Origin: Kribbella steppae
Lineage (GTDB): Bacteria; Actinomycetota; Actinomycetes; Propionibacteriales; Kribbellaceae
NCBI RefSeq assembly: GCF_004342025.1
Contig: NZ_SLWN01000016.1
Span: forward strand, 62,001-126,000
Direction: 5' to 3'
DNA: 64,000 nucleotides
Shown here one piece after another: positions 1-8,234 of the stretch (its first letter is position 1; the number at the start of each line of letters is the position of its first letter). The notes under the pieces are model-generated. The model was given only the letters and a program-made list of their open reading frames with translations. It ran no database searches and was not told the DNA's origin. Both the position numbers and the translations under genes were made by a program.

Positions 1-357
1 ATGAGTCTGTGGGCGCAGCGGGCCCTGGCCGAACGCGGCGGACTGGTGCTGGTCGTCGCCCGCTACATCCCGGGCGGCCGGACCGCCGTGACGCTGACGA
101 TGGGCTCGGTTCGCTACCCGCTGCGCAACTTCTCGTTCTTCGCCGGCATCGCCGCGGTCAGCTGGGGCGTGTACTGCGCTCTGGTCGGCTACATCGGCGG
201 CAAAGCCTTCGAGGACAACCCGTTGAAGGGCGTCATCCTCGGCATCGGTCTGGCCCTGATGGTCACGGTGATCGTCGAGGTAGTCCGGCACCAACTCCGC
301 AGACGTCAGCCTCGAGCTGAGGTCGAGCCCGAACTCGTAGAAGCAGGTGAAAGATGA
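1..357 (+). CDS. DedA family membrane protein, C-terminal part (5' end outside window)
   Basis: This is the C-terminal part of a DedA/SNARE-associated integral membrane protein, a family linked to membrane lipid homeostasis (lipid flipping or small-molecule transport). The motif RYIPGGRTAVTLTMG near residues 21-35 is the conserved R-[FY]-[IV]-P-G-x-R region of the family. Two or three hydrophobic segments follow and the protein ends in a charged cytoplasmic tail. DedA proteins are about 200 residues, so the methionine at position 1 is probably internal and the true start lies upstream of the window. The stop overlaps the next start (ATGA at 354-357), which implies translational coupling to the permease gene. 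Confidence 0.8.
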   Translation: MSLWAQRALAERGGLVLVVARYIPGGRTAVTLTMGSVRYPLRNFSFFAGIAAVSWGVYCALVGYIGGKAFEDNPLKGVILGIGLALMVTVIVEVVRHQLRRRQPRAEVEPELVEAGER

Positions 358-1148
358 CTACGGCAACTGTCACTCTCAGGTCGAGGTCTCGGGTGGGAGA
401 TGCGGTGCGCTCCGAGTGGACCAAGCTGTGGACCGTCCGGTCGAGTGGGCTGAACATCCTGTCCGCCTTGATCCTGACGGGCCTGCTGGGCCTCCAGTTC
501 GGCCTGGGTACGGCGTACGACATGGACCACCCGGAACCGGGTCAGGCCGTGGGGCCGCAGCCTGTTGGCGAGTTCGGCATCTCGGCAGTCCTGATCCTGC
601 AGGTGATCGTCGCCGCCTTCGCCTTGCTGACGGTCACCTCGGAGTACGCGACGGGAAGCATCCGCTCGACCCTCCAGTGGACTCCGGTACGGCGAAACGT
701 CGTACAGGCCAAGGCGGGCGTGCTGACGCCGGTGCTGTTCGCCTACGGCCTCGTGATGGCGACCGTGGCGGCCCTCGCCGGAGGCCTGCTGGCGGGCCGA
801 TGGGCTGACTGGGATGCGCGCACGCTGGTGATCGACCTGCTGTCGGTCGCCTTCTACCTGACTGCGGCCGGTCTGTTCGCTCTCGGGATCGCCTGGATCA
901 TCCGTAGTACCGCCGGCACTCTGACCGCGGCCTTCCTGCTGCTGATGGTTCTGCCCCTGATGCTCGGCCAGAGCGGCCTTCGCTGGCTCGTCTGGATCGC
1001 CGCCTTGCTCCCCGGCGGCGCCGGCCAGAACTTCCTGACCAACACCACCGACCCCATCTCCCCCACCCTGAGCGTCGTGGTCCTGCTGGCCTGGGTGGCA
1101 GCCGCCCTGGTCCTGGGCAGCCGTATCCTCAGCCGCCGGGACGCCTGA
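354..1148 (+). CDS. ABC-2 type transporter permease
   Basis: A 264-residue protein with about six hydrophobic segments, after an N-terminal cytoplasmic stretch containing SEWTKLWTVRSS, the typical opening of actinobacterial ABC-2 permeases. The ATYG-like sequence YATGSIRSTLQWTP (about residues 100-113) is also characteristic of this family. It would form the membrane half of an ABC exporter, but no ATPase gene is adjacent in the window. The start overlaps the upstream stop by four bases. The substrate cannot be read from the sequence. The gene ends just before a strong bidirectional hairpin. Confidence 0.85.
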   Translation: MTTATVTLRSRSRVGDAVRSEWTKLWTVRSSGLNILSALILTGLLGLQFGLGTAYDMDHPEPGQAVGPQPVGEFGISAVLILQVIVAAFALLTVTSEYATGSIRSTLQWTPVRRNVVQAKAGVLTPVLFAYGLVMATVAALAGGLLAGRWADWDARTLVIDLLSVAFYLTAAGLFALGIAWIIRSTAGTLTAAFLLLMVLPLMLGQSGLRWLVWIAALLPGGAGQNFLTNTTDPISPTLSVVVLLAWVAAALVLGSRILSRRDA

Positions 1149-1150
1149 CA

Positions 1151-1193
1151 GCACGAAGTCGCCCAGCCCTCGGGGGACTGGGCGACTTCGTGC
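1151..1193. terminator. Bidirectional terminator hairpin
   Basis: A perfect 16-bp inverted repeat (1151-1166 with 1178-1193) encloses an 11-base loop. It lies between the convergent ABC permease and ParA-like genes. There is no long T-run, as is usual for high-GC actinobacterial terminators. Confidence 0.85.
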
Positions 1194-1200
1194 GTTCCGC

Positions 1201-2760
1201 TTAGCGGGGAACGTTCAGCGCGATGGTGATCTGCTCGGACACCTTGGCCGCGAGCTCCAGGGCAGCGCGGCGGGTGGTGGGCTGGAGGGCGGAGTGGTCG
1301 AGCGGGCCCTCGGCGGCGATGTGCTGGTCGGTGGGGATGTCGACCACGGCGGCGGCGCGCGACTCGAAGTACGACCGGAGCTGCTTCTCGACCTCCTTGT
1401 TCACGTCGCCGGGACCGTTCGAGACCGCGATCACCGCGCGGCGGATCAGCCGCTGCGCCTCCGGGCCCTGGTTGTCCAGCTCCTCGAGCATCTGCACGGC
1501 GGCCGCGCAGGACAGGCTCTTCCACTTGATCGGGATGACGAGGGCGTCGGCCGCCTTCATCGCCTCACGCCAGTTGCTGGAGCCCTCGTTGTTCCCGGTG
1601 TCGATCACCAGGACCTTGTAGAACCGGCTGAGCAACCGGTGGATCTGGTCGAAGTCCTTCGCCTCGATCTGCGCATACGTCGTGGTCGCAGACGTCAGTA
1701 CGTCGTACTGCCCGGCAACCTGATGACGCAGGTACGCCGCGACGTCGCCGAGCCGGGCATCCGGCTGGGTCAGCATCGGCATCGCCTGCAGCATGTCCGT
1801 GACCGTGGACCGGCTGTTCGTGTCGTGCGTCCGCAGGTGCATGTTGCCGCGCAGCTCGTTGTTGTCCCACGCGACCACACCGCCACCACGGGCCTGACCG
1901 AGCGCCCCGGCCAGCAGCAGCGTCGTCGGCGTCTTACCCGAGCCGCCCTTGGGGTTCGCGACGACGATCGTCACCGGCCGCCGGAACGCCGTCGCGGCGG
2001 TCGCTCGCGCGATCCGCTCCATCCGCTCGGTGCTACCGGGACGCAGCCGAAGCGCACTGCGGATGCCGCGCTCCGCCGGAGCCTCCCGCGGCAGCGGCAG
2101 GGCCTGGATCAGCTCGTCGGTCCGGTACGAGACTTCGCGCTGCTGCTGCGGCGCGTTCTGACCGGGAATGCCCTGCGGGAAGAAGTGCTGCGCAGCGGGA
2201 GACAGCTGCTGGCCACCGTGAGCCTGACCACCGGCCGCTGGCGGAGGGCCTGCCTGTCCACCGGCGGCGGGCCCACCTGCTGCCGGGCCACCGCTGAAAC
2301 CCGAGCCGCTGAACGACGAACCACCGAAGACCGGTGCGGCACCCGTCGTACCACCCTCGGCGCTCGAGCCGTGCTGGTCGTCGCCGCCGTCGGTGTCAGC
2401 AGTCGCCTTCTCGGTCTCGTCGACCTCGTCCGGCTCACTCGCGGGCTGCGTCCACGCGCTGGTCGACTCGGTCGCCGGCTGCGTCCAGGACGGGCCGGAC
2501 TGCGCCGGGGCCGGCGGCGGGGTCTGGGGCTGGCTCCACGGCGCGTGCTGGCTGGCGGGCTGGGACCACGAGTCGCCCGGGAACTCCTGGGACAGGGCGT
2601 CCGGCTTCTCGTCGGCCTCGTCCGCGGGTTCAGGGTCGCGCTCGGGCACCTGGTTCGGGTCCGGCTGGGTCCAGGAGGGGGTCGGCTGCCACATTCTCCG
2701 GACCTCGGCCGCCGCCGCTTCCCGGTCCTTGTGCTGTCCGGAGTTGTGCGAGTCGGTCAC
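1201..2760 (-). CDS. ParA/MinD-like P-loop ATPase with long disordered N-terminus
   Basis: A 519-residue protein. Residues 1 to about 210 are proline/glycine/acidic low-complexity sequence containing five W-[ST]-Q-P repeats (near residues 30, 65, 75, 92 and 103) and a Gly-Ala run at 145-185. The rest is a SIMIBI ATPase domain with the deviant Walker A NPKGGSGKT at about 269-277, a D-N-N-E-L switch region and a DTGNNEG motif. This layout recalls EspI-like and other actinobacterial MinD-family proteins. It is an orphan, with no parB, minC or type VII secretion gene nearby. The start is a GTG at 2760. Its partner and role are unknown. The 190 bases upstream hold no gene and should contain its promoter. 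Confidence 0.8.
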   Translation of the reverse strand: MTDSHNSGQHKDREAAAAEVRRMWQPTPSWTQPDPNQVPERDPEPADEADEKPDALSQEFPGDSWSQPASQHAPWSQPQTPPPAPAQSGPSWTQPATESTSAWTQPASEPDEVDETEKATADTDGGDDQHGSSAEGGTTGAAPVFGGSSFSGSGFSGGPAAGGPAAGGQAGPPPAAGGQAHGGQQLSPAAQHFFPQGIPGQNAPQQQREVSYRTDELIQALPLPREAPAERGIRSALRLRPGSTERMERIARATAATAFRRPVTIVVANPKGGSGKTPTTLLLAGALGQARGGGVVAWDNNELRGNMHLRTHDTNSRSTVTDMLQAMPMLTQPDARLGDVAAYLRHQVAGQYDVLTSATTTYAQIEAKDFDQIHRLLSRFYKVLVIDTGNNEGSSNWREAMKAADALVIPIKWKSLSCAAAVQMLEELDNQGPEAQRLIRRAVIAVSNGPGDVNKEVEKQLRSYFESRAAAVVDIPTDQHIAAEGPLDHSALQPTTRRAALELAAKVSEQITIALNVPR

Positions 2761-2951
2761 GACCTGGATCCCCGATTCTGTTCGAGGGGGCGCGCTGGCC
2801 CCAGAGGTTGCTGTATCGATTCCGGAGGTGAGGTCTCCGGGAGACGTCCACTATCCCATGACAGGGTGTCCACACGGCGTCACCACCCGGAGCGTCGCAC
2901 GTCCACCTCACGACCGTCGTCCGACCAGCCTCCGCGCCTGTCTCCCACCGG

Positions 2952-3617
2952 TCAACCGGCGACCAGACCCGCTTCGTAGGCAACGATCGCGGCCTGGACC
3001 CGGTTCTTGACGCCGAGGCGGAGCAGGACGGCGCTGACATAGGCCTTGACCGTGCCTTCGACCAGGAACAGCCGCTGGGCGATCTCGGCGTTGGACAGGC
3101 CCGCGCCGACCAGGCCCAGCACCTCCAGTTCCCGGGGGCTCAGTACGGCGACCTGCTCCTTCGCGGCCGCGGCCCGGGCCATCGCACCGCCGCCTGCGCC
3201 GGCACTCAGCTCCGCGATCACCCGCTGCGCCACGCGAGGCGACAGGAAGGCGGCACCTTCCGCGACAGCCTTCAGGCCCGCGATCAGTTCGCGGGGATCG
3301 CCGGACTTGAGCAGGAAACCGCTCGCCCCGTCGCCCAGGGCACGGGCGATGTACGCGTCCTCGGAGAACGTCGTGAGGATCACCACGGCTGTATCGGGCA
3401 TCGTGCGCCGGATCTCCGCACCGGCGGCCAGTCCGTCCATCCGTGGCATCCGGATGTCCAGCACGGCCACGTCCGGCCGATGCCGCCGTACCGCCTCGAC
3501 CGCTTCGATGCCGTCCGCTGCCTCGGCAACGACCTCGATCTCGTCGTCGGTGCCGAGGATCGCCTTGACGCCGGCTCGCACCATCGCCTCGTCATCGGCC
3601 AGCAAAACCCTGATCAC
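2952..3617 (-). CDS. NarL/FixJ-type response regulator
   Basis: A 221-residue response regulator. The receiver domain (residues 1 to about 120) has the acidic pair D8/D9, the phospho-acceptor D54 in VAVLDIRMPRMDG, the conserved Thr in ILTTF and the Lys in LLKSG. A LuxR-type helix-turn-helix (LSPRELEVLGLV...LSNAEIAQRL) occupies about 155-215. I chose the GTG at 3617 because it immediately precedes IRVLLADDE, whereas the longer open frame adds an unrelated N-terminus. It lies four bases downstream of the kinase stop, so the two form a coupled two-component operon. Confidence 0.9.
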   Translation of the reverse strand: MIRVLLADDEAMVRAGVKAILGTDDEIEVVAEAADGIEAVEAVRRHRPDVAVLDIRMPRMDGLAAGAEIRRTMPDTAVVILTTFSEDAYIARALGDGASGFLLKSGDPRELIAGLKAVAEGAAFLSPRVAQRVIAELSAGAGGGAMARAAAAKEQVAVLSPRELEVLGLVGAGLSNAEIAQRLFLVEGTVKAYVSAVLLRLGVKNRVQAAIVAYEAGLVAG

Positions 3618-3621
3618 GCAA

Positions 3622-5196
3622 TCAACCTGTCTCGGTAGTCGGGGGGACAGAGCCGGTCTGGACGATGGACTTCGCGACCAGGGCACCGTCGGCGAAACAG
3701 AGCCGGTAGGCGTAGTTGGCGGAGAACGGCGCGTCCGGACGGTAGTAGCGACAGGTCCAGCCGGCCGGCGGGGTGTAGCCCTCGGCCGGCGGGTCGATCA
3801 TCTGCATCGAGGGAAGCGCCTTCTCCACCTCGTGCTCGGGCTGCCCGATGGTCAGGCCGTCGTACTTGCTGGGCCGCAGGATCGAGCTGTAGCCGGCGAC
3901 CAGGTAATAGGCGAGGGCTACCACGCCGACCACCGCACCAAGGACCAGCGGAGCCGCCACGGCCGTGATCAGTCCGCGCCGGACATCTCGCCGTACCGTG
4001 GCCCGTTCGGCCGCCGCGGCGGACACCGACGGCTGCTGCTCCGGCTCCGGTGGGCCACCTGCCCGCGGCATCGTCGCGACGACCTCGAACCCATCTCTCA
4101 AAGGCCCAGCGGTCAACGTCCCGCCCACGAGCCGAACCCGCTCGCGCAACCCATCCAGCCCCCGACCCGATGACGGGACGGACGACGGCACCGGCCGCAC
4201 TGCACCTGTGTCGACGATCTGCACTCGTACGTCGTCCTCGCCAGACGTCACGGTCACAGTCACCGAGGCGCCCGGTGCGTGCTTGCTCGCGTTCGTCAGC
4301 GACTCCTGGACGACGCGGTGCACCGCCCGGTCCACCATCGGCGACAGCTCGGCATCACCCTCCTGGATCAGCCGCACCGAGAGTCCTGACGCTGCAGCTC
4401 GCTCGACGAGTGTCGGCACCTTCTCGTCACGTGGGACCAGCGGAGCATCCGTGTCCCGCAGTACGCCGATGATGTCGCCGAGCCGGTCGGTCGCCGTACC
4501 CGCCATCTCCCGCAGCTCGGACGCGGCCCGCCGATGCTCCTCCGGCAGCGACGGATCGAGCTCCAGCGCGGCGGCCCGCAACGCGATCAGACTCAGCTCA
4601 TGCCCGACCGAGTCGTGCATGTCCTGTGCGATCCGCGAACGCTCCCTGAGCCGCTCCTGGTCGATCGCCATCCGCTGCTCGCGCTCGATCCGCTCAGCCC
4701 GGTCCCAGCCGGCCGTGGTGAGCAACGCCTGCTGCGCCCGGTACCGCCCGATCAGCCACGGCAGCACGACCAGCAGCAACGCGAGCAGCAGCATCACCAG
4801 CCAGGTGAGCACCGCTTCCGTCGCCTGCTCCTCGCGACGCACGACCAAGGTGAGCAGCAGCATCCCTAGCAGGGACCAGCTGCACACCAGCACGAAGTGT
4901 TTGAGCTGCGTCTCCCGCCGCCCGGCCAGGTAACTCAGCAGCGTGATCGCCGGAACCAGGGCGATCGGTACGCCGTACGACGTACCGAGGGCGAAGGCGA
5001 GGATGACGATCTGCGCCCAGGCGACCACCGTGAAGGCGAGCAGCGGCCATGCCCGGCGGAAGAAGACACCGACGAACAGCGCGGCGATACAGGCCGCCCG
5101 CACCCAGTACGAGTCGTTGCGGGCACCGCTCTCCGCGAGCACGAGGAGGCTCAGCACGGCCCACAGGCCGACGTCTCCCACGCGTCGCCAGTTCAT
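3622..5196 (-). CDS. HPK7-type sensor histidine kinase with C-terminal extracytoplasmic domain
   Basis: A 524-residue membrane kinase. Five or six N-terminal hydrophobic segments occupy residues 8-150. They are followed by a short coiled linker, the HisKA_3 box with phospho-acceptor H194 (AQDMHDSVGHEL), and a HATPase domain with an N-box (VVQESLTNASKHA) and G-box (GRGLDGLRERV). After the ATPase domain there is a further transmembrane helix at about 412-436 and an 85-residue external tail containing two cysteines and a DGLTIGQPEHEVEKALP segment reminiscent of SmpA/BamE-like modules. A sensor placed after the catalytic core is unusual. The start is the ATG at 5196. A TAGCGT box eight bases upstream suggests a leaderless transcript. 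Confidence 0.85.
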   Translation of the reverse strand: MNWRRVGDVGLWAVLSLLVLAESGARNDSYWVRAACIAALFVGVFFRRAWPLLAFTVVAWAQIVILAFALGTSYGVPIALVPAITLLSYLAGRRETQLKHFVLVCSWSLLGMLLLTLVVRREEQATEAVLTWLVMLLLALLLVVLPWLIGRYRAQQALLTTAGWDRAERIEREQRMAIDQERLRERSRIAQDMHDSVGHELSLIALRAAALELDPSLPEEHRRAASELREMAGTATDRLGDIIGVLRDTDAPLVPRDEKVPTLVERAAASGLSVRLIQEGDAELSPMVDRAVHRVVQESLTNASKHAPGASVTVTVTSGEDDVRVQIVDTGAVRPVPSSVPSSGRGLDGLRERVRLVGGTLTAGPLRDGFEVVATMPRAGGPPEPEQQPSVSAAAAERATVRRDVRRGLITAVAAPLVLGAVVGVVALAYYLVAGYSSILRPSKYDGLTIGQPEHEVEKALPSMQMIDPPAEGYTPPAGWTCRYYRPDAPFSANYAYRLCFADGALVAKSIVQTGSVPPTTETG

Positions 5197-5251
5197 GCCC
5201 CCAGACGCTACACAGTCCCGCCGACGCGTCGTACTGCCGAAGGTCAGGTCT

Positions 5252-6361
5252 TCAGTTGCCTTCGGCATCAACGAGCTCGAACGGCACGATCGACAGGTTC
5301 GGCACCGACTCGCCGCGCAGCTGGGCCAGCAGCAGGTCCACCGCGCGCCGGCCCATCTGCCGCTGGTTCTGCCGGACATGCAGGTACGGCGGCCCGCCGA
5401 TCGAGTCGCCCGGTGAGTCGAAGCACGCGACCAACTGCTCGCCGTTCAGCGCCCGGTCGACCATCCGTGCCAGGTTGTACTCACACGCGACGTACGCCGT
5501 CACGTCGGGCACCCGCTCGCGGAACGCCCGGATGACGTCGATATCCGCCCGGATGCTCTCGGTCGTCGTCGATCCGGGCAGCGTGCTGCGCAACTCGGTC
5601 AGCTCGTACGCCTGGCCGCGACCCTCGAAGGCGGCCCGGAACCCCTCCAGCCGGTCCTCGATCGACGAGGTGTTCACCGGCGGCGGTGAGACGAAAGCGA
5701 TGTGCCGATGTCCTCGATCGAGCAGCCGGGACGTCAATGCCCGCGACGCCGCCACGTTGTCGGTGTGGACGGCGGCGACCGGGATGCCCGACAGGTGACG
5801 GTCGACCAGCACCACCGGGTACCCGTCCAGCACCTGCCGCAACACGCTCGCGTTGTAGAAGTCGCCGTGCACCGGGAAGACGATCAGCCCGTCCACCTCA
5901 CCCGTCGACACCAGCGAGTCGACAGCCTTCTCCTCATCGGACTGCCGGCCGTGCGTCCGCCGTACGACGAGATGAGCGCCGTACTCCGCACACCGCTCCT
6001 CGATCGCGTTGAGGAGATCCAGGCCGTACGCCTCGGACATATCCGGTACGACGAACGCCACCGACCGGGCCTCGTTCTTCGGCCGTGGCACCCGGCCCTT
6101 GAGCGGCACAGTGACTCCGGTCAGGTCGGGCAGGTTCCGCACCACGAACGTGCCCCGGCCGCGGATCCGCTCGACCAGGCCGGCCTCCCGCAGTACCTCG
6201 AGGGCCCGTTTGGAGGTGATCCGGCTGACCTCGAACTGGGTCGCGAGTTCCATCTCCGACGGGACCCGGTCTCCGGGCCGCAGCGCACCTCGGCGGATCT
6301 GCTCCAGCACATGCGTACTGAGCTGCTCGTAGAGCAGGCCCGCTCGTCGTCCGGTTGACAT
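5252..6361 (-). CDS. GntR-type winged-helix regulator with LacI-like ligand domain
   Basis: A 369-residue repressor-type regulator. Residues 5-75 form a GntR winged helix (YEQLSTHVLEQIRRGALRPG, then PSEMELATQFEVSRITSKRAL). Residues 95-369 form a periplasmic-binding-protein-like sugar-sensing domain of the LacI/AraR type. Such AraR-like proteins usually control sugar catabolism. The divergent SDR gene at 6423 is the obvious candidate target, with 61 bases shared between the two starts. The ATG at 6361 gives a canonical GntR N-terminus. An in-frame ATG at 6379 would add six residues, and neither start has a clear ribosome-binding site. The ligand is unknown. Confidence 0.88.
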   Translation of the reverse strand: MSTGRRAGLLYEQLSTHVLEQIRRGALRPGDRVPSEMELATQFEVSRITSKRALEVLREAGLVERIRGRGTFVVRNLPDLTGVTVPLKGRVPRPKNEARSVAFVVPDMSEAYGLDLLNAIEERCAEYGAHLVVRRTHGRQSDEEKAVDSLVSTGEVDGLIVFPVHGDFYNASVLRQVLDGYPVVLVDRHLSGIPVAAVHTDNVAASRALTSRLLDRGHRHIAFVSPPPVNTSSIEDRLEGFRAAFEGRGQAYELTELRSTLPGSTTTESIRADIDVIRAFRERVPDVTAYVACEYNLARMVDRALNGEQLVACFDSPGDSIGGPPYLHVRQNQRQMGRRAVDLLLAQLRGESVPNLSIVPFELVDAEGN

Positions 6362-6422
6362 ACCAACATCATGTCGCATTGTCGGCGGACGGTGGCACGG
6401 TGGGTTCCGGAGGTGATCGGAC

Positions 6423-7139
6423 ATGCGGATCGACGGGAAACTCGCGGTCGTCACCGGCGCCGCGGTCGGCATCGGCCGGGCGATCGCACAACGACTGGCG
6501 GCCGCGGGCGCCGAGGTGGTCGTCGCCGACATCGACACGAACGGCGGGATGCAGACCTGCGAGTCGATCGGCGCCAAGGCGCGGTTCGTCCAGGTCGACA
6601 TGCGCGACGACGACGCGGTCGCGGACCTGATGGCATGTCAACCACAGATCCTGGTCAACAACGCCGGCGGCGGTCCTGACCTCCGCCCCTGCTTCCCGGA
6701 AGCGTCGGTGGAGCGCTGGTCGGCGTCGCTCGACCTCAATCTGCGCGCGCCGATGCTGACGACGCAGCTCGCGCTCCCGGCCATGCGACAAGCCGGCGGT
6801 GGGGCGATCGTGAACGTGGGATCGACCGCAGGGCTGGGATTCGGGCCGCATGTGTCGCCGGAGTACAGCGCTGCCAAGGCCGCTCTCATCCGACTCACCA
6901 CGACGCTGGCGCCGCTCGCCGACAGCCATGGCGTTCGGGTCAATTGTGTGGTTCCCGACTGGGTCGCCACCGAGCGCGGCATCCGGGAGCGTGAGGAGCT
7001 GCCCGAGGCCGAGCGCGGCCCCGCGCTGGTCCCCCTCGACGTCCTCACCGACGCAGCCATTCGCTTCGTCGAGGACGACACCCTGACCGGCCGGGTCGTC
7101 CTGCTGGAGCGCGACGAACGGCCCTTCTTCCTCCACTGA
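6423..7139 (+). CDS. SDR family NAD(P)-dependent oxidoreductase
   Basis: A 238-residue classical short-chain dehydrogenase. The nucleotide-binding motif is TGAAVGIG (residues 11-18), followed by NNAGGG, the catalytic Ser in NVGSTAG and the YxxxK motif in YSAAKAA. A strong Shine-Dalgarno sequence (GGAGGTGATC) lies just before the ATG at 6423. It is divergent from the GntR/LacI-type regulator and is the likely regulated enzyme. The substrate is unknown; a sugar or hydroxy-acid derivative would fit the regulator type. The remnant genes directly downstream suggest it once belonged to a larger catabolic cluster. Confidence 0.88.
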   Translation: MRIDGKLAVVTGAAVGIGRAIAQRLAAAGAEVVVADIDTNGGMQTCESIGAKARFVQVDMRDDDAVADLMACQPQILVNNAGGGPDLRPCFPEASVERWSASLDLNLRAPMLTTQLALPAMRQAGGGAIVNVGSTAGLGFGPHVSPEYSAAKAALIRLTTTLAPLADSHGVRVNCVVPDWVATERGIREREELPEAERGPALVPLDVLTDAAIRFVEDDTLTGRVVLLERDERPFFLH

Positions 7140-7140
7140 T

Positions 7141-7386
7141 CCGCCCTGCAGAACGCGGTCGCGTGCGCTCTTGACACACCTGGCGCAGGTCCGGGAGCGC
7201 GGCTTCCACTACTCCCTCAACGAGCGGGTCGTGGGCTCGTCCGGTGTGAGCGCGCCGGTGTCGCGGCCGGACGGCTCGGTCCGGGCCGCAGTCGGTATCT
7301 CCGGGCCCGCGGAACGCCACCCGGAGAGCGAAATGCTCGGCTGGGTGCCTGAGCTCCGCCGCGCCGCGGGCGCGCTCGGCCGCTGA
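7141..7386 (+). pseudogene. Remnant of an IclR-family regulator (C-terminal ligand domain only)
   Basis: The open frame reads LLTHLAQVRERGF, then LNERVVGSSGVSAPV, DGSVRAAVGISGPAER. This matches the end of the IclR effector domain (family pattern RERGYA..L.E...G..GVSAPV.D..G.VVAAVGISGPAER). The DNA-binding half and most of the sensor domain are absent, and the fragment begins immediately after the SDR stop. There is no convincing start codon or ribosome-binding site. It is most likely a deletion remnant, and the neighbouring gene is also broken. Confidence 0.7.
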
Positions 7387-7425
7387 ACCCACTTCTTCCA
7401 CCTTGTCTTGAAGGATTGATGACCT

Positions 7426-8195
7426 ATGCGTTGTGCCGTAATCGGTCTCGGTGAGGCGGGCGGTGTCTTCGCCGCCGCACTCGCTGATGCCGGCCACGAG
7501 GTGCTCGGGTACGACCCCGGTGACAAGCCGACACCTGACGGCGTGGTTCGTGTCGGCACGCTCGTCGAGGCTGTTCGCGGGGCGTCGTACGTGCTGGTGC
7601 TGATCGCCGCGTCGGTCGCGCCGACGATCCCGAGGAATCCCGGCCGCATCTGGTGAACGGTGTCTGCTACGCCGACTTCACCTCCGCGGCTCCGGGTGTG
7701 ATGGAGCTGCTCGGGCAGCAGATCGACGGGTTCGCTGACGTCGCGATCCTCGGGCCTGTTCCGTTGCATGGCTCGAAGGTGCCGCTGTTGGTGAGTGGGC
7801 CGGGCGCTGAGTCGTTGGCCTCGCTGGTGCGGCCGCTCGGTACGCCTATCGACGTACTGGAGGCTCCACCCGGTGCTGCGATGGCGCGCAAGTTGCTGCG
7901 GAGCGTCTTCATGAAGGAGCTCGCGCTGGTGATCTGCGAGGCGGTCGAGGCTGGGCGGGCTGCCGGTGACGAGGAGTGGATCCGGGCCGAGATCGCTCGG
8001 CAGCTCGCGGGTGATGGTCAAGCCGTCATCGATCGGTTCCTGACCGGTACGCCGACACACGCCGTACGTCGGGCGCAGGAGATGCACGACACCGGCGCTT
8101 ACCTGGACGATCTCGGGGTGTCGGCCGAGCTGACCCGGGCGACCGAACGGAGTCTGCGCCGGTACGCAGAAAAGTCCGCACCAGTTCCTGGTTAA
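7426..8195 (+). pseudogene. Frameshifted NAD(P)-binding 6-phosphogluconate/hydroxyisobutyrate dehydrogenase-like gene (DUF1932 type)
   Basis: The first part (7426-7656) encodes a Rossmann start, MRCAVIGLGEAGGVFAAALA, and stops early. The second part (in the frame of 7653-8195) continues the family sequence: VCYADFTSAAP, a GPVPLHGSKVPLLVSGPGAE segment, and a helical C-terminus of DUF1932 type. Aligning the two frames places a one-base loss at about 7618-7625, since ASVA runs directly into ADDPEESRPHLVNG with the correct family spacing. Joined, the product would be about 255 residues. It is either a recent pseudogene or an assembly error; a programmed shift is unlikely because no slippery site is evident. 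Confidence 0.75.
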
Positions 8196-8234
8196 TTCCT
8201 GGTCCGGGCGCCGACGGGCTGACAACATTCCCGC

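Noticed and set aside
7426..8195. Programmed frameshift in the NAD-binding gene
   Set aside because: No slippery heptamer or downstream structure is evident, and the neighbouring IclR gene is also decayed.
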